Of a stretch of DNA of 64,000 nucleotides, positions 1 through 11,800 are shown in pieces. Each line of letters begins with the position of its first letter. Positions within the stretch are counted from its first letter, which is position 1. Location: positions 69,102,955-69,166,954 of the forward strand of contig CM035435.1 in the NCBI GenBank assembly GCA_020310875.1, written 5' to 3'. The stretch is from Ceratopteris richardii (taxonomy: Eukaryota > Streptophyta > Polypodiopsida > Polypodiales > Pteridaceae). The position numbers were made by a program, and so were the translations under genes. The notes beneath the pieces were generated by a model. The model did no database searches. It was not told the origin of the DNA and saw nothing but the letters and a program-made list of their open reading frames with translations.

Positions 1-1129
1 AATCCAATGATTATGAAAATTTGTATGGTTATATTAGACAGTAAGCTCAATCCAACAAGCTTTAAATCACTGAATTTGGATAAGTAACCACAGGATTCAG
101 AAATTTTTGTTAAAATGACTTCAAGTCTTAATGCAGGACTGGTGGCTTATGAAACAAGCTTTTTTGCAGATCACTGACAAGCACCAGAGGATGGAGTAAA
201 GTCAAGCCAGTGGAAAGAGTTCATGATATGTCACGCCAATTTTCTTAATCAACGAGAGCAAGCTACCATACAAACGTACTCACATCACCACAAAAAGTCT
301 GTCGAGGACGACAGAGTTCAGGAGGAGGGACATGTGGAAGGAGAATCAAGCAAGAAGAGAAGAAGAAGAAAATCAAAGACCAAAATTGCTCAGTAAAGAA
401 TGAAGATAGTAAAGCAAAAGAACCACCCTCTGCCCAAAGCCCCTTAGGGGCATGCATCACGCAACAACGCCAAACACCCAGGTCCTGAGGAATGGAATTA
501 AAGAATAATCACAACCAAGACATTTCATGGGAAGGAAGGACTAGGGCCAGGAAGTATCCATGAAGAAGTGCAAGACAATACTTGGTAGGTAATAATCCTC
601 CCACTGATAGCGTGTGGTGGCAGAAAGGATACAGGCTCAAAGCAATACAACAGGTTAGATGTGTGAAGATAAAGACAAATCAGAAGACCAAAAGCTAGAA
701 AGAGATAGAGGCTGAAAAGTTGAAGAGGATGACTAAGAACATCACATTCTTAGTCACTGGTGGTGTGCGTGGCAGCCCGACTTAATACAGCAACCCAGAT
801 ATGTGATATAAGGAAGGCAAACAGAAGCAAAGAACATACCTCAGATAAGATAACCAATTGTTTGACAGTCCTTGTCACTTCTTTGACCACTGGGTGTGTG
901 TATTCAGAAAGCTTAGACGAGCAGCAAATGAGAAGCAAAAGCCTATCAAGGGACGATAGAGACAAAGAGGGGAGAGTGTTGCAGAGCAAAGAGGCACGAA
1001 AGGGAAGCCCCAAAATTTTCAAATTAATGGGCATATTTTTCTTCTTCAAAGTCTTAGGAAATTCCCTCAAGCCATGTAAATGCACTAGAGGAGTCCTCTA
1101 GCTGCATAATCCCAAAATCATTGTAATAT

Positions 1130-1620
1130 ATTTCTTGTAAAATAGTAGGAAAATAGAGATTAGTTAATAAAGTGCCGGTCACTTGTGTGAAAGGACCATT
1201 TTTAGGGTACATGTATATAAGTCACTTTGTGACTCTTTGTACAGACTTTTTGCCATTGTGAAGAAGTAGAGCTCCTGATTTTCGAAATTGCTTCTTTCTT
1301 GCATATTTTCATCTTCTCTTTGATCTTCTGTGTGTGTGTAATGCTTGGAATGTGTGTGTAGGATTGTTCTCTACCCCTCCCCACTGTTTTTGAGCTATTG
1401 TAGTGTGTGTGTGTGAGCTAGTAGAAGTTGTGGAGTGAGTGTGGGTGTTTCCCACCATTCACTATTTTGGCCATACCTTGAAGCACGGTTGTTAGAATCG
1501 AGTGAAACTACCTCCAATAGATGTGTCTCATCAAGAGCTTCGAAATTTGAACCCGCTATTGGCCATATTTAGAGTTTAGAGCTAGGAGAAATCCTCCATT
1601 TAGTGAAAACTATTGTAAGT
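1130..1620 (+). repeat. Possible decayed LTR or promoter-like fragment
   Basis: This AT-rich tract has a TATA-like TATATAAG at 1214-1221, then a pyrimidine-rich, TG-rich stretch, and ends next to GTGGTATCGCGGCAGAC. The start of that string resembles the TGGTATC of initiator-Met primer sites, but it departs from the tRNA after seven bases. No second LTR copy and no internal retroelement domain is visible in the window, so this is a weak suggestion only. Confidence 0.18.
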
Positions 1621-2127
1621 GGTATCGCGGCAGACACTTTCAGTATTTGAGTGAGTTAGAGAGGTGGATTAGTCTTTTCTCATGCATATAAGCTGAACCA
1701 CTTCATTTCCCATCACGTGTGCACATGCCCTCATACACTAGGTTAGGTCGGCTCATCGGATTGACAAATAAGCGTGTGCCAATTCCCCACTATATGCACT
1801 TGTGTGGCAAATGAGATTTAGTCTCTTTGGCACAAGTCCCTAAGACTTCTTGACTTAGGTACATAGAGTGCCATGCCCTTTAGTTCCTCATTGTCACCCT
1901 CAATCTCCAAAAACATGCTTACAATATTTCCCAGCCTATGTACTCCGTCATTGATATGACTACCCTTGAACTTGTTAACTGTGCACTATTTTACCTCTAT
2001 CGCATTCACAAGAGTGTCAAGTGGTGGTGAAGCAATTATCCAAAGGGGATTTGCCATGAAGGAGGCTGTCCCACATTTTTGCTTCTTTTCGACCCACCTT
2101 CTAAAGTGCCTAAACCTCAATCGCTCC

Positions 2128-2132
2128 CCCTC
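2128..2132. repeat. Target-site duplication of element B, left copy
   Basis: CCCTC lies directly left of the LTR end that starts TGTAGCTCAG. The same CCCTC is found at 25628-25632, directly after the other end of element B. Confidence 0.8.
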
Positions 2133-2589
2133 TGTAGCTCAGTGATGAGTAGCACCTCCTTTAATGTCAATCCGGGAAGACGTGAGGATGGTATGATGAA
2201 CTCGAGCAAGTGAAGGCACAAGTGCGTGAGTGAGAAGCACATTAACATGCACACACATACACACACACACGCACACACGACAAGACAAAGAGAAAGATAA
2301 TGGAGTTATTTTAGATTACTTCCAAAATGCTCATACAAGTTCAATTCTATTACAAGCTAACCTCAAAAATGAGCTCTCTAGCTCTATTTATAGTTTTTGA
2401 CTAGGTTTTGGCCTTGTCGAGACCTAGTGTCCGGCCTAGTTAAAATTATTTTCTCTGCCTTATTTGGAGGTTCAAACGGAGTCTAAAAAATGTGAAAACT
2501 GACAGGTAGGTACTTCTAAAGCTCCTCAAGCTCAAGGACTCCTTGGCTTGCACAAAATGGAGCTACAAAAATATGAAATGGTATTTACA
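2133..2589 (-). repeat. Element B 3' LTR remnant
   Basis: Matches the R/U5 and inner U3 parts of the B 5' LTR at 7781-8230, including the CA/TG-rich tract, the inverted TATA region and the conserved block ending in a GTATTTACA string. On the element strand it ends GAGCTACA at 2133. It joins the gag region directly at about 2590. Confidence 0.85.
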
Positions 2590-5099
2590 TGGGCTCTTGT
2601 GACCACTTGCACTGGTGCAGTGGAAGTGACACTTCCTGTTGAGTCTACAACTAAGCCAATAACGTTAATTGGAGTTATTTTTGGCATATTATTGGGATTC
2701 TTTGGGCAATCTCGTAAGAGATGCTCCTTCCCGCAATCTTGACAAAAGCCATGTATTGTTACTGACTGTGGTTGTATAGATGCAAGCATTGGGCAATCAC
2801 GAATGAGGTGATCTCCTTGACATCTATAACATGGTCCCCTAGGGAATGGGGGTCTTACCTGCCTAGGTTGAGGTCTAGTGTTGGGATTTGTGTACATGAG
2901 ATTTGCATACTCTGGCTCCCAACTAGGTTCACTCGGTTCTTCACTATAGTAGGATTCACCATGTTCAGGAGATTGCATGTAGTAAGCCTGTGGACTATCT
3001 ATGTGAGTGGAATCAAAACTATGATCACTCGGGTCACTTTTTGAAAGCAATGGAGTCACTGTGACTATGGCTCTACTCAAATTTTCCTCAGCAGCTGCAT
3101 ACTTTACAGGAATCACATTAGCTCGGGTTGGAGGTTGTTGAGCTAACACAGGTTGAGGCCTTTGTTGGTTTTGGTAGGGTTGTTGATAGGATTGTTGTGG
3201 TCTACCATATTGTTGTGGAGGGTACTGGTTCTGGTATCTTCCCTGTTGTGGATAGGGCTGAGGGTAGGTTTGCCTAACTGCTTGCTTATTGTATGGGCAG
3301 TCTTGTGCTGTGTGATTTGTGTATCTCCGTTCTATGGTGCAATATTGGCTGCTAGGGTTCACTTGGGGTTGAGCCATGATGGGACACGCGTTCGCCATAT
3401 GGTCACCACCGCAAGTATAGCACCTCTTTACTGGGGCAAACCTTGGAATTTGTTTGCTAGTGACACCTAGTTTTTGAGCCACTTTCTCCGCAAGTTCCTC
3501 AATTGATGTGGATTGCGAGGAAGAGAGACTAGAGGCACTATCAAAATCTCTGTAGATTTTGGAGAGCTCTAACTCCTCCCCTAGGTTATCCTCGATGTCG
3601 ATGCACATGCGTACACACTCTTCTATAGTCCTAGGGTCCTTCAAGTACACATATGACCTCAATTTGGTGCTTAGCAATCCATCCAAGAATAAAGCCACTT
3701 GTTTGGCTGGTGTGGGTAACTCAAGAACAGGGCATCTCTCAAGATATTGCCTAAAGCTTCTTCCTACAAGTCTCATGGTCTCTTGAGGCGTCTGCTTGAA
3801 GCTATGTATCAATGAGGAAGTATTATGCCTTATCCCACTCTTAGAGAATTCAGTGATGAAAGCCTCTAAGAGTTGTTCTATGCTCTTGAACTGTCTCTGA
3901 CTCAACGGTTGAAACCACGTAAGGGCTGTGTTCCTAAGGGTTAGACCAAAGGCATTATATTGCATGAATATGTCCTCAACTTGCTCAGCCCTCAAGACTT
4001 GCCTAAACTCGGCCACATGATCATATGGGTCTCCTGTGCCATCGAAGTAGTTCTTCATGGACTTAACTAGCTGAGTCGGTCTCAAAATCCTCGTGTGCTC
4101 TCTGGGTCTTGGTAGAGGGAATTCATCCGCATTCCTTTGGTTCCTTGGGGCTCTAAGTCCCTCAGGTTCCACTCTATTTGTTTCCATTCTCGTTCTTTCT
4201 CTTCCCACTGGGTTGGCAAAGCTTACCTCCGGTCTATCTCTATGTCTGTCTCTTTGAGTTCCATGAGCTTGGGATGTTCCAGCTCCTGGGTGACCAAAGG
4301 ACACATTCGATCTTGGTTGGGGGAAAATAAATTCACCTTTCCAAGTGTAAGCATGCCTATCATTTTCTGTAACCACAAAGACCCTCTCTGAAGCGTGATC
4401 TAAGTAGGTCACTCTGCCTGGGCTATCAGGATCTTTGAACTCATATATCATGATTGTTCCTACCTCATTTGGCTGCTCAAATTTGTACCTCCAAAAGGCT
4501 TCATCAGTCTCTCGGTTCAAGAGCAGATCTACGCTCTTCTTGTCTTGGGGAATCCACTCCGATGTGATAATCCTAGTGAGAACAGATTTGCCTCGGGGGG
4601 TTCTAGGTTCTACACCCATGTTTCCTTGCTCTAGGTCACCTATGTCTGTTTTTGGGACATAGGATGTTCTAGTCCAATGGATTGGTCAGGGTTTTTAATA
4701 TGGACCACAGATCTTCCTAGGTCTTCCTCATAGATGCTAGCACCTAATCGGTTGGGACATAGGATGTTCTAGTCCAATGGATTGGTCAGGGTTTTTAATC
4801 TGGACCACAGATCTTCCTAGGCCGTCCTCATAGATGCTAGCACCTAATCGGTTGGTCCTAAGGTATTCAAGTTGCATCTTGTAAGGGCCCTCTACCCTAT
4901 GTAAATATGGCACTCCGGAGCTTCTTGTAGGTCTCTCCATACCGTGGGACATCTCAGACTCGCTAGTCTCAGAGCTAGGGTAGTACGAATGATGGCTCAA
5001 CTGTTGGGCCCAAGACCTATCAGTATGATTAACACTAGCCTCTGAAGATCTAAGACTTTGTCTATCTCTCCCTAGGTGTCGTCCTGATCTAAGGTTCAT
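2590..5099 (-). pseudogene. Element B gag remnant
   Basis: Starts MNLRSGRHLG, as in the other family members. It carries the retrotransposon Gag domain (NYFDGTGDPYDHVAEF) and three CCHC zinc knuckles (CYTCGGDHMANACP, CYRCQGDHLIRDCP, and one of the form CQDCGKEHLLRDCP). The product would form the nucleocapsid and bind element RNA. It is clearly homologous to the N-terminal part of the element C polyprotein. The copy is broken, with about two breaks, and no pol follows it before the LTR remnant. Confidence 0.85.
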
Positions 5100-5759
5100 A
5101 AGCCCAATTGAATAATCCCAAATTTTCCCAAGTACACTTTGTGTTGCTGAGTTCTTTTGTATTGGTCACTTGTTCTTTTTTAAGTGCCCTTAGGGTGTCA
5201 CTTCTTGTCCAATTAATCTTCGTCGCAAGGAACATTTAAGTTTTATCGTACTTTGAGTGTGGTCGCTCGATTTAAATTCCTTTCCCTTAGGTTGTTTCGC
5301 AATTGTAATCTCCTAACACTTGCACTTGAGTGATTAGAGTTCTTGGACTTGGTCGTTCTTAACGTATCCCTAATTAATCAAAACCTCTATCCATACTTAG
5401 CCTATGTGAAGGATTGACAGAGGGTGTTGAGAATTTCCAACCTTGAGTTTCTTCTGTTGGTTGCCCTTGTGTGCCCAGGAAGCGTGTTCCCAAGCTTGCA
5501 CTTACTCTTGCTTCGAGTACCCTTTGATGCTCTCAAAGAACCTGAAAAAGTCCACAATTAGCTCAAGAATTGAATTCAGTTGACAGACAGATCACTTTCA
5601 TGCATGTAATTCACTAAGCAAACTGCATTTTGCCTTTATGAAAAATGATCCCAAGGGACCCTCAGTTTTTTTCCTACCCCAGGATATGATCAAATTCAAA
5701 TTACCCTATCTAATAACCCTGATTTTAGTTTTACCGTAATTAGTGGAAGTGTTGGTTGT

Positions 5760-5850
5760 ACTCCCCACGAGCTTCCCAACAAAACAAGAATCACAGCAAA
5801 CGGGTTTCGTATCAGAAAGTTATGTCAATTCAGGGTTTTGGGCTAAAACA
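5760..5850 (-). other. Conserved leader block, element B
   Basis: The element strand reads AACCCTGAATTGACATAACT, then a stretch like TTCTGATACGAAACCC. Related blocks occur at the same relative place, between the palindrome array and gag, in elements C, D, E and F. Confidence 0.55.
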
Positions 5851-6824
5851 GGTTAATAGGCAGGCAGGACTTCTCGAAATGCTTTGGGTGCCGGCCTCAC
5901 AAAGCTCTATGTTTTGTTTTGGACTCCAAGTTGTCCTCTCCAATCATGAAGTAACAAAGAATCAACAAATCATCTTTATTTTGTCAATCCTAGGAATATC
6001 CATAAGACCACAGCCCCTTCAAGATAATAGATTCAAGGAAATAAGAGATTGATGGCTGGATTGCTGAGAGAAATTGAAGATGAAGAGAAAATCTTGAATT
6101 TACCATAACTAAGGCAAATCTCCATCATTTTCCATGTTCTTTATGTCAAAACCATGCCATTTCATTAGCAGAATACAAATATGAACTCAAAATTGAAAAA
6201 TATCACCTGTATCACAAAGACGAGACAATCGCGATTCTGTACCAACAGACGATTTTCACAATTTTGGAACTTCCTTCAGTCCTTTTCCACTTATTACAGC
6301 AATAGGTCTCTCTCTTCATACAACTTACTCAGTAATACACAAATGTGACTCACAAATCTCCATGATTAAGCAAGAGACAAGCTCACACATCAAAGGAAAT
6401 ACACTCAACAGGAGAAAACACGATTTTTGCAGAAACTCTTTCTTCTCTATTGATAGCTTGAGCAAATGACTAACCAACCTCTCCAAAATAGAGAAAATTG
6501 ACTTATATACATTTTCAAGTGTCCCTTTTCACACTTGAAATTAGGTCTTTTTCTCTAATTTTTTTAAAAAAATGCTATCTAAGAGTTTCTAAAAATTCTA
6601 CAAAAATTACATGAGATCCTCAACCACATAAGGAAGACTCTTCCTTATTTTTACAACCATTGCATAAATATTTTACAAGTTTTTTGACTTTTTACTAATT
6701 TTTTACATCAAAAATGCTTTTCCAAAAATACACCTTCCAACACTCTACTAGCCCTTAAAAGCTCCCCACAATTTGCCAAAATTAGACCACTATTTTTACC
6801 CTAAAAAATTGGCCGAATTTGCCC

Positions 6825-7290
6825 GTCAATCGCGTTCGCAAGCTCTGTCAATCGCGATTGATAGGTCAGTCACGATCGACGTGTCGGTCACGATTGACTG
6901 GTCCGTCGTGGCTGTCAGTCGCGATTGACACGTGGCCCGGATTTTCATTCGATCACGGTCAAAGGGTCGTTGACTCTGTCGGTCGCGATTGATGGGTCAA
7001 TCGCGATTGACAAGTCCGTCGCGAGTGTTCAGTCGGTCGTCAAACAGTCGTTGACTCGGTCGGTCGCGATTGACAGGTCCGTCGGGGCTGTCAGTCGTGA
7101 TTGACTGGTCGATCACGATTGATGGCTCGATTGTGATTGACACGTGTCACATGTAGGTTCAGTCGGTCGTGGTCAGTCGGTTGTTGACTCTGTCGATTGC
7201 GATTGACGTGTCGGTCGCGATTGACAGGTCGGTCGGCAAGTGTCCGTCGTGGTTTGTCGATCGCGATTGACAGGTCGATCGCGATTGATA
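6825..7290 (-). repeat. Leader palindrome array, element B
   Basis: Many irregularly spaced copies of a unit whose full form is the palindrome GTCAATCGCGATTGAC, with variants such as GTCGATCGCGATTGAC. Spacers are short (roughly 5 to 25 bases). An isolated copy lies at 7391-7408, nearer the primer site. The core TCGCGA is shared with the arrays of the other four elements, but the arms differ. Confidence 0.85.
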
Positions 7291-7750
7291 GAAATCTGAG
7301 GAATTTTAAAATTTCAAGCACATATTCATGAAGCTCTAGGCCTATACATCACATTTATGCACTTAGTTTTGCAAGAAGGTCAATTTTTTTGTCCGTCGCG
7401 ATTGACAGAGGTCAATGCCTCGGGACCTACACAGTCAAATTTTTTACCTACTGGAGTTGGTGAAGCTGTTGGGGATGCCGATTCATGCAGAAAATCTCAA
7501 AAAACACAGAAAATCACAAGCACACAAATGCTCTCTCGCTCTCTCTCACAAGTGAAATGAGGGAAATGGTATGGGTGGGGTGATATGACCAAAAACTGAA
7601 ATTTTCGCGATGAGGGAGATGGATGTGGGAGATGGTGAGGATGATGATGGTGATGAGAAAAACAAAAGAAAATAGATAAAAGTGAAGAAAATACCTATGA
7701 ATCCAACGCCTCAACTCTACGTCTTACCATCACACGCTCGTCCTCAAAGC

Positions 7751-7772
7751 TCGATCCCCGGCAACGGCGCCA
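7751..7772 (-). other. Primer-binding site of element B (tRNA-Asp)
   Basis: The element strand reads TGGCGCCGTTGCCGGGGA followed by TCGA, starting eight bases after the LTR end. It is the exact complement of the 3' end of plant tRNA-Asp including CCA. Confidence 0.9.
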
Positions 7773-7780
7773 AAATTTGG

Positions 7781-8313
7781 TGTAGCTCAGTGATGAGTAG
7801 CACCTCTTTTAATGTCAATCCAGGAAGATGTGAGGATGGTATGATGACCTCGAGCAAGTGAAGGCACAAGTGCGTGAGTGAGAAGCACACTAACATGCAC
7901 ACACATACACACACACGCGCACACACGGCAAGACAAAGAGAAAGACAATGGAGTTCTTTTAGATTATTTCCAAAATGCTCATACAAGTTCAATTCTATTA
8001 CAAGCTAACCTCAAAAATGAGCTCTCTAGCTCTATTTATAGTTTTTTACTAGGTTTTGGCCTTGTCCAGACCTAGTGTCCGGCATAGTTAAAAATTAGGT
8101 TCTCTGCCTATTTGGAGGTTCAAACGGAGTCTAAAAAATGTGAAAACTGACAGGTAGGTACTTCTAAAGCTCCTCAAGCTCAAGGACTCCTTGGCTTGCA
8201 CAAAATGGAGCTACAAAAATATGAAATGGTATTTACAATGGTTTTTAGTGATGAAAATGAGTATGTTTGTAGGGATTTCTTCTAACATTTTGACATACAT
8301 TTCCTGGAGCTCC
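7781..8313 (-). repeat. Element B 5' LTR, inner part
   Basis: The inner end is TGTAGCTCAG on the plus strand (the LTR end GAGCTACA). A TATAAATA lies at 8033-8040 inverted, with the TG-rich tract downstream of it in transcription order. The outer 173 bases of this LTR are at 25455-25627, beyond inserted element C. The whole LTR is about 706 bp. Confidence 0.85.
8309..8313. repeat. Target-site duplication of element C, left copy
   Basis: GCTCC directly abuts the LTR end TGTAGCTCAA at 8314. The partner GCTCC is at 25450-25454. Confidence 0.9.
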
Positions 8314-8878
8314 TGTAGCTCAATGATGAGTAGCACCTCCTTTAATGTCAATCCGGGAAGACGTGAGGATGGTATGAAGACCTCGAGCAAGTGGCGGCAC
8401 AAGTGCGTGAGTGAGAAGCACAAGCATGCACACACATACACACACACGCGCACACAAGGCAAGACAAAGAGAGAGAATCAATGGAGTTCTTTAGATTACT
8501 TTCAAAAGCTCTTACAAGTTCGTTTCAATTACAATCCAACCTCAAAAATGAGCTCTCTAGCTCCTTTTATAGTTTTTGACTAGCTTTGGCCCTGTTCAGA
8601 CCTAGTGTCCGGCCTAGTTAAAAATTAGGTTCCAGGGCTTATTTGAGGGCTCAAATGAAGTCTAAAAATTATGAAAATTGGTACGATGGTACTTCTAATA
8701 CTCCTCAAGCTCGAGGACTCCTCAGCTTGCACAAAATGGAGTCTAATCTACCAAAAACGGGATTTACAATGTTTGTGTAGTGATTAAAATCACTTGAGTT
8801 GTACATAATCCATGGAAAAAATGATCTGGCCTTGTTGCCGTATTGTGCATGACTCCTCTGTTGCTTTGTATGCCAACA
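8314..8878 (-). repeat. Element C 3' LTR
   Basis: 565 bp, with plus-strand ends TGTAGCTCAA and TATGCCAACA. It is nearly identical to 24883-25449. In transcription order it contains a U3 with a tip unlike the other elements, a TATAAAAGG box, and a GT/GC-rich alternating tract. Confidence 0.93.
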
Positions 8879-8890
8879 CTCCCCCCTTCC
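8879..8890 (-). promoter_or_regulatory. Polypurine tract of element C
   Basis: The element strand reads GGAAGGGGGGAG directly before the LTR start TGTTGGC. It primes plus-strand DNA synthesis in this class. It touches the stop codon of ORF2. Confidence 0.85.
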
Positions 8891-11800
8891 TAGCGTCTGT
8901 CGCCCCTGACAGACCTTTGTTCTCGCGGGTGATCGATGTAATATTGGATGACATTGGTGGCCAGTTCATGTTCTCCTATCCTTAAGCCTCTTGCTAGATC
9001 GGCTTCCAATGCCTCCCAATTTATTGCACCGGGGGTCTCTGGTTGCGGGGTGGTGTAGTACTCTGAATACATTGCTTGTTCACAAGCAAACAGTTGAAGC
9101 AGATGTGTCGGCTTTGGTGCGAAAATCTCCGAGTGATACTCCCAGAAACCTGATCTGAACATTTCTTCGAAGGTCTGTTTGTAGCAAGCGGGGAGGTATT
9201 TGATGCGTGCTTGCCAAGCATAAGCCACACGGATACTGGGGGTGGTGCTCATGTCGTACACCAAGTCGTAATTCCCATTGCTAAACCCCGGAAGACGTAC
9301 CTGTGGTGCGGCTGCATTTCTAAAGGTCTTCAGCACTACTTGCATCATATCTAAGATTTTAAGCATCATTTGCGCTGCTACATCTTGCATGGGCTTCAAG
9401 CGCGGCATCCAGTGGCGAATGGTTCCCATCATATATGCTATCGATGGTGGTCCTTGTGGTGGCGCGATGTACGGGTAGTTCAGCCATTCCTTGCATTGTG
9501 CGTTGTTCTGTACCTTGATATTGAATGCCTTCCACGACCTGCGGCGGGGGACTGGATCGTAGCATGGGTTATACAGGAGGTGCAAAGGCGCGTTGTTCCA
9601 TGTGCGGAGCATTTCTGGATATGTCTCTAAAAGTTTCTGCCGCCATGTTGGTTGACGAATTTTGCCTTTTTGCACCTCTGGAGGAAGGTCTTCGGGTTGA
9701 AATTGGGTCGCAAAAGTAGGAATCTGACCCGTGACTCTTTGTATTTCTGCATTATAATCAGCCAAAATAATATAATACGGCCTGTATTGGAGTTCCGATG
9801 AGAGAATCAAGTGTCTCGATGACAGGTTCTTAAAGTAAGCTGATTGTAACACAGTCTCCTCTATGACCCTCATGGCCTGATTTTGCACTACGGTGCGTTC
9901 TTCGTGCGAACTCCCTATTTCCTCCACCTGTCGTAACCATGGGGGCCGTGGTGCCTCGAACGTGTCCTGCGCTTCTTCTGTTTGTTGGCCTCCTGGGAAT
10001 GGTTGCGGATCGTATTCTTCGTCAAACGTTTGTTCCACAGGAATTTGCACCACTTCTTCGTCCGTGGGAGCCTCTGGAGGGGAAGATGGTCTCTCATATT
10101 GTAGTAGGCGTGTTTGCAAATCAGCGACCTGTTTCTGGAGATCTTTTATGGCCTCTGCGTCTGTGAGAAGTGAAGCCGCAGAGGGGGTGGTTGGAGGGGC
10201 TACTGTTGGTCCTTGTTGGTGTTCCTGTTTCAGTTGTCCCAGCTCTTCCGATAGCTTATCATGTGCTTCGAGCAGCATGGCATAATCTTCTAATATAATC
10301 TTGATATTATCGGGGGTCACTGCTTGAAACTTGGATGGGCTGATGGGTGCCCCCGGTGTGCTCTCAATAGCTGCCTCTAGGTTCTCTTGATTTTGTATTT
10401 GCAGGCGTCTATTCTCTTCCTGAGCAGCCGCAAGATGGCGTTTGAGTAGTGCCATATTCCGCTGAAGTTTTGAGTTGCGTTCCAGCTGTGTCCGTAGGTG
10501 ACCTTCCACCACCTGCACCGCTTCCTGATCTACATTCTGTAACTGTACCTCCAATATGTTATGAGCTTCTTGGAGGGTTTGGAACTGTGTGTGGAGGCGA
10601 GCATTTTCCTCTTCTAGTGCCGCCAGGCGGTGCTGTAGTGTTTCTGAGTGTTCATGCAGGCGTTCGTTTTGTTGCTGGAGCTGAATGTAATCTGTTCTTA
10701 AATTTGATATACAAGCCAACATGGTGTCCAATGCATTTCCTATGGATGAGTGGGTGGTGTTTACAGAGGGAGATGCATGGGAAGGGAATTGGGGAAGGGA
10801 GACAGTGAATGATGTGTCTACAGAAGTTGTGTGTGTGAGTGAAATTGGTGGAGGGGGAATGGGAGGAGGTGAAACCGTGGGTGGAGGTGCCGTGGGTGGT
10901 GAAATGTCCATACCTTCAGGAGTGGGTGTGAGTGTGGGGTCTACCATATACATTGGGATGGTAGGTGGGGTGTGTGTGGAAGTGGTGAATAGATGTGAAG
11001 TGGGGTGGGGAGCTGAAAAGACAGGAAATGGTTGAGAGCCTGGTTGAAAAGCCCTAGCAAAGAGGTCATGGAGGGATTGTAGAAATGGAGAGAGGGATGT
11101 CGGAGGTTGGGGTCGTAAGTTTGAGAAGGGCTGAAAGGGTTGCGTGGTAGCAGGGAAGCCCATGAATGTGGATCTAGGGTCAGGATGACCCATGGCTGAG
11201 GGCATTGGGGATGGTTGCCCTAGGGCAGGCTCTAGGAGGGGTTCGGCGGATTGTGTAGTGTTGGGGTTTGCTTCGAAGATTGGATTATCAGTGGTAGAGA
11301 ATAGGGTGGCACTAGAGATGGGAGTACGGAAGATGAAGGTTGGGTCAGTGGGTTGAGTGGTCGATGGGATTTCCACTGTCTCTGTTCTAGGAGGTGATGG
11401 TGGGGGAGTAGGTGGTAGTGGTTCGGTGGACTCCTCATGGGTGGCTAGGTGCTGTTGGCTAGCTGTTTGGGAGGTTGTCCTGATAGTTTCAGGTGTAGTA
11501 GTTGGCTCTTCTGCAACTGTAACGGGAATTTGGATATTTTTACCTGAGCGAGGTCGTGTCTGGAACCTTCGTGGGTCATATTGAACTGAAGGCCTCTGAA
11601 TGGCAGTGCGCACAGCTTCTACAACTCCATATGTTTCTGCCATCAATAAGAGACCTTCCCTGTACTCTGAGTCAACTCCCGCTTCTTCCAACAACTGAGT
11701 CATAAGTACTCTGCTGCTCTGTTCAGTGAGTAATTGCTGCGATCGCACTCTTTCCATAATCTGATACAGCCTTCGGAGTTCTGCTGTATATGCTGGGGCT

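Larger units (their letters stand above)
1..2132. other. Unassigned flank left of element B
   Basis: No convincing gene, RNA gene or recognisable element covers this stretch. Open frames here are short and lack known motifs. Around 1930-2030 one plus-strand frame gives a protein-like string of about 35 residues (including ELVNCALFYLYR), which could be a decayed coding remnant, but I cannot name a family. A possible LTR-like piece lies near 1130-1620. The right end is cut by the 5-bp target duplication of element B. Confidence 0.4.
5100..7750 (-). other. Element B leader (5' untranslated region)
   Basis: About 2.6 kb without a credible gene lies between the primer site and gag. From the primer side it holds a donor-like CATAG/GTATTT (GT at 7693-7694), one isolated palindrome unit (7391-7408), a palindrome array (6825-7290), AT-rich sequence, and the family's conserved leader block (5760-5850). 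Short open frames here match nothing. Confidence 0.7.

Noticed and set aside
1600-1640. Ty1/copia primer site for initiator Met tRNA
   Set aside because: Only the first seven bases agree (TGGTATC), and no LTR end in CA or downstream gag follows.
7751-7772. tRNA-Asp gene fragment
   Set aside because: The string matches only the 3' end of tRNA-Asp, lies just inside an LTR in every element and has no cloverleaf around it; it is a primer-binding site.
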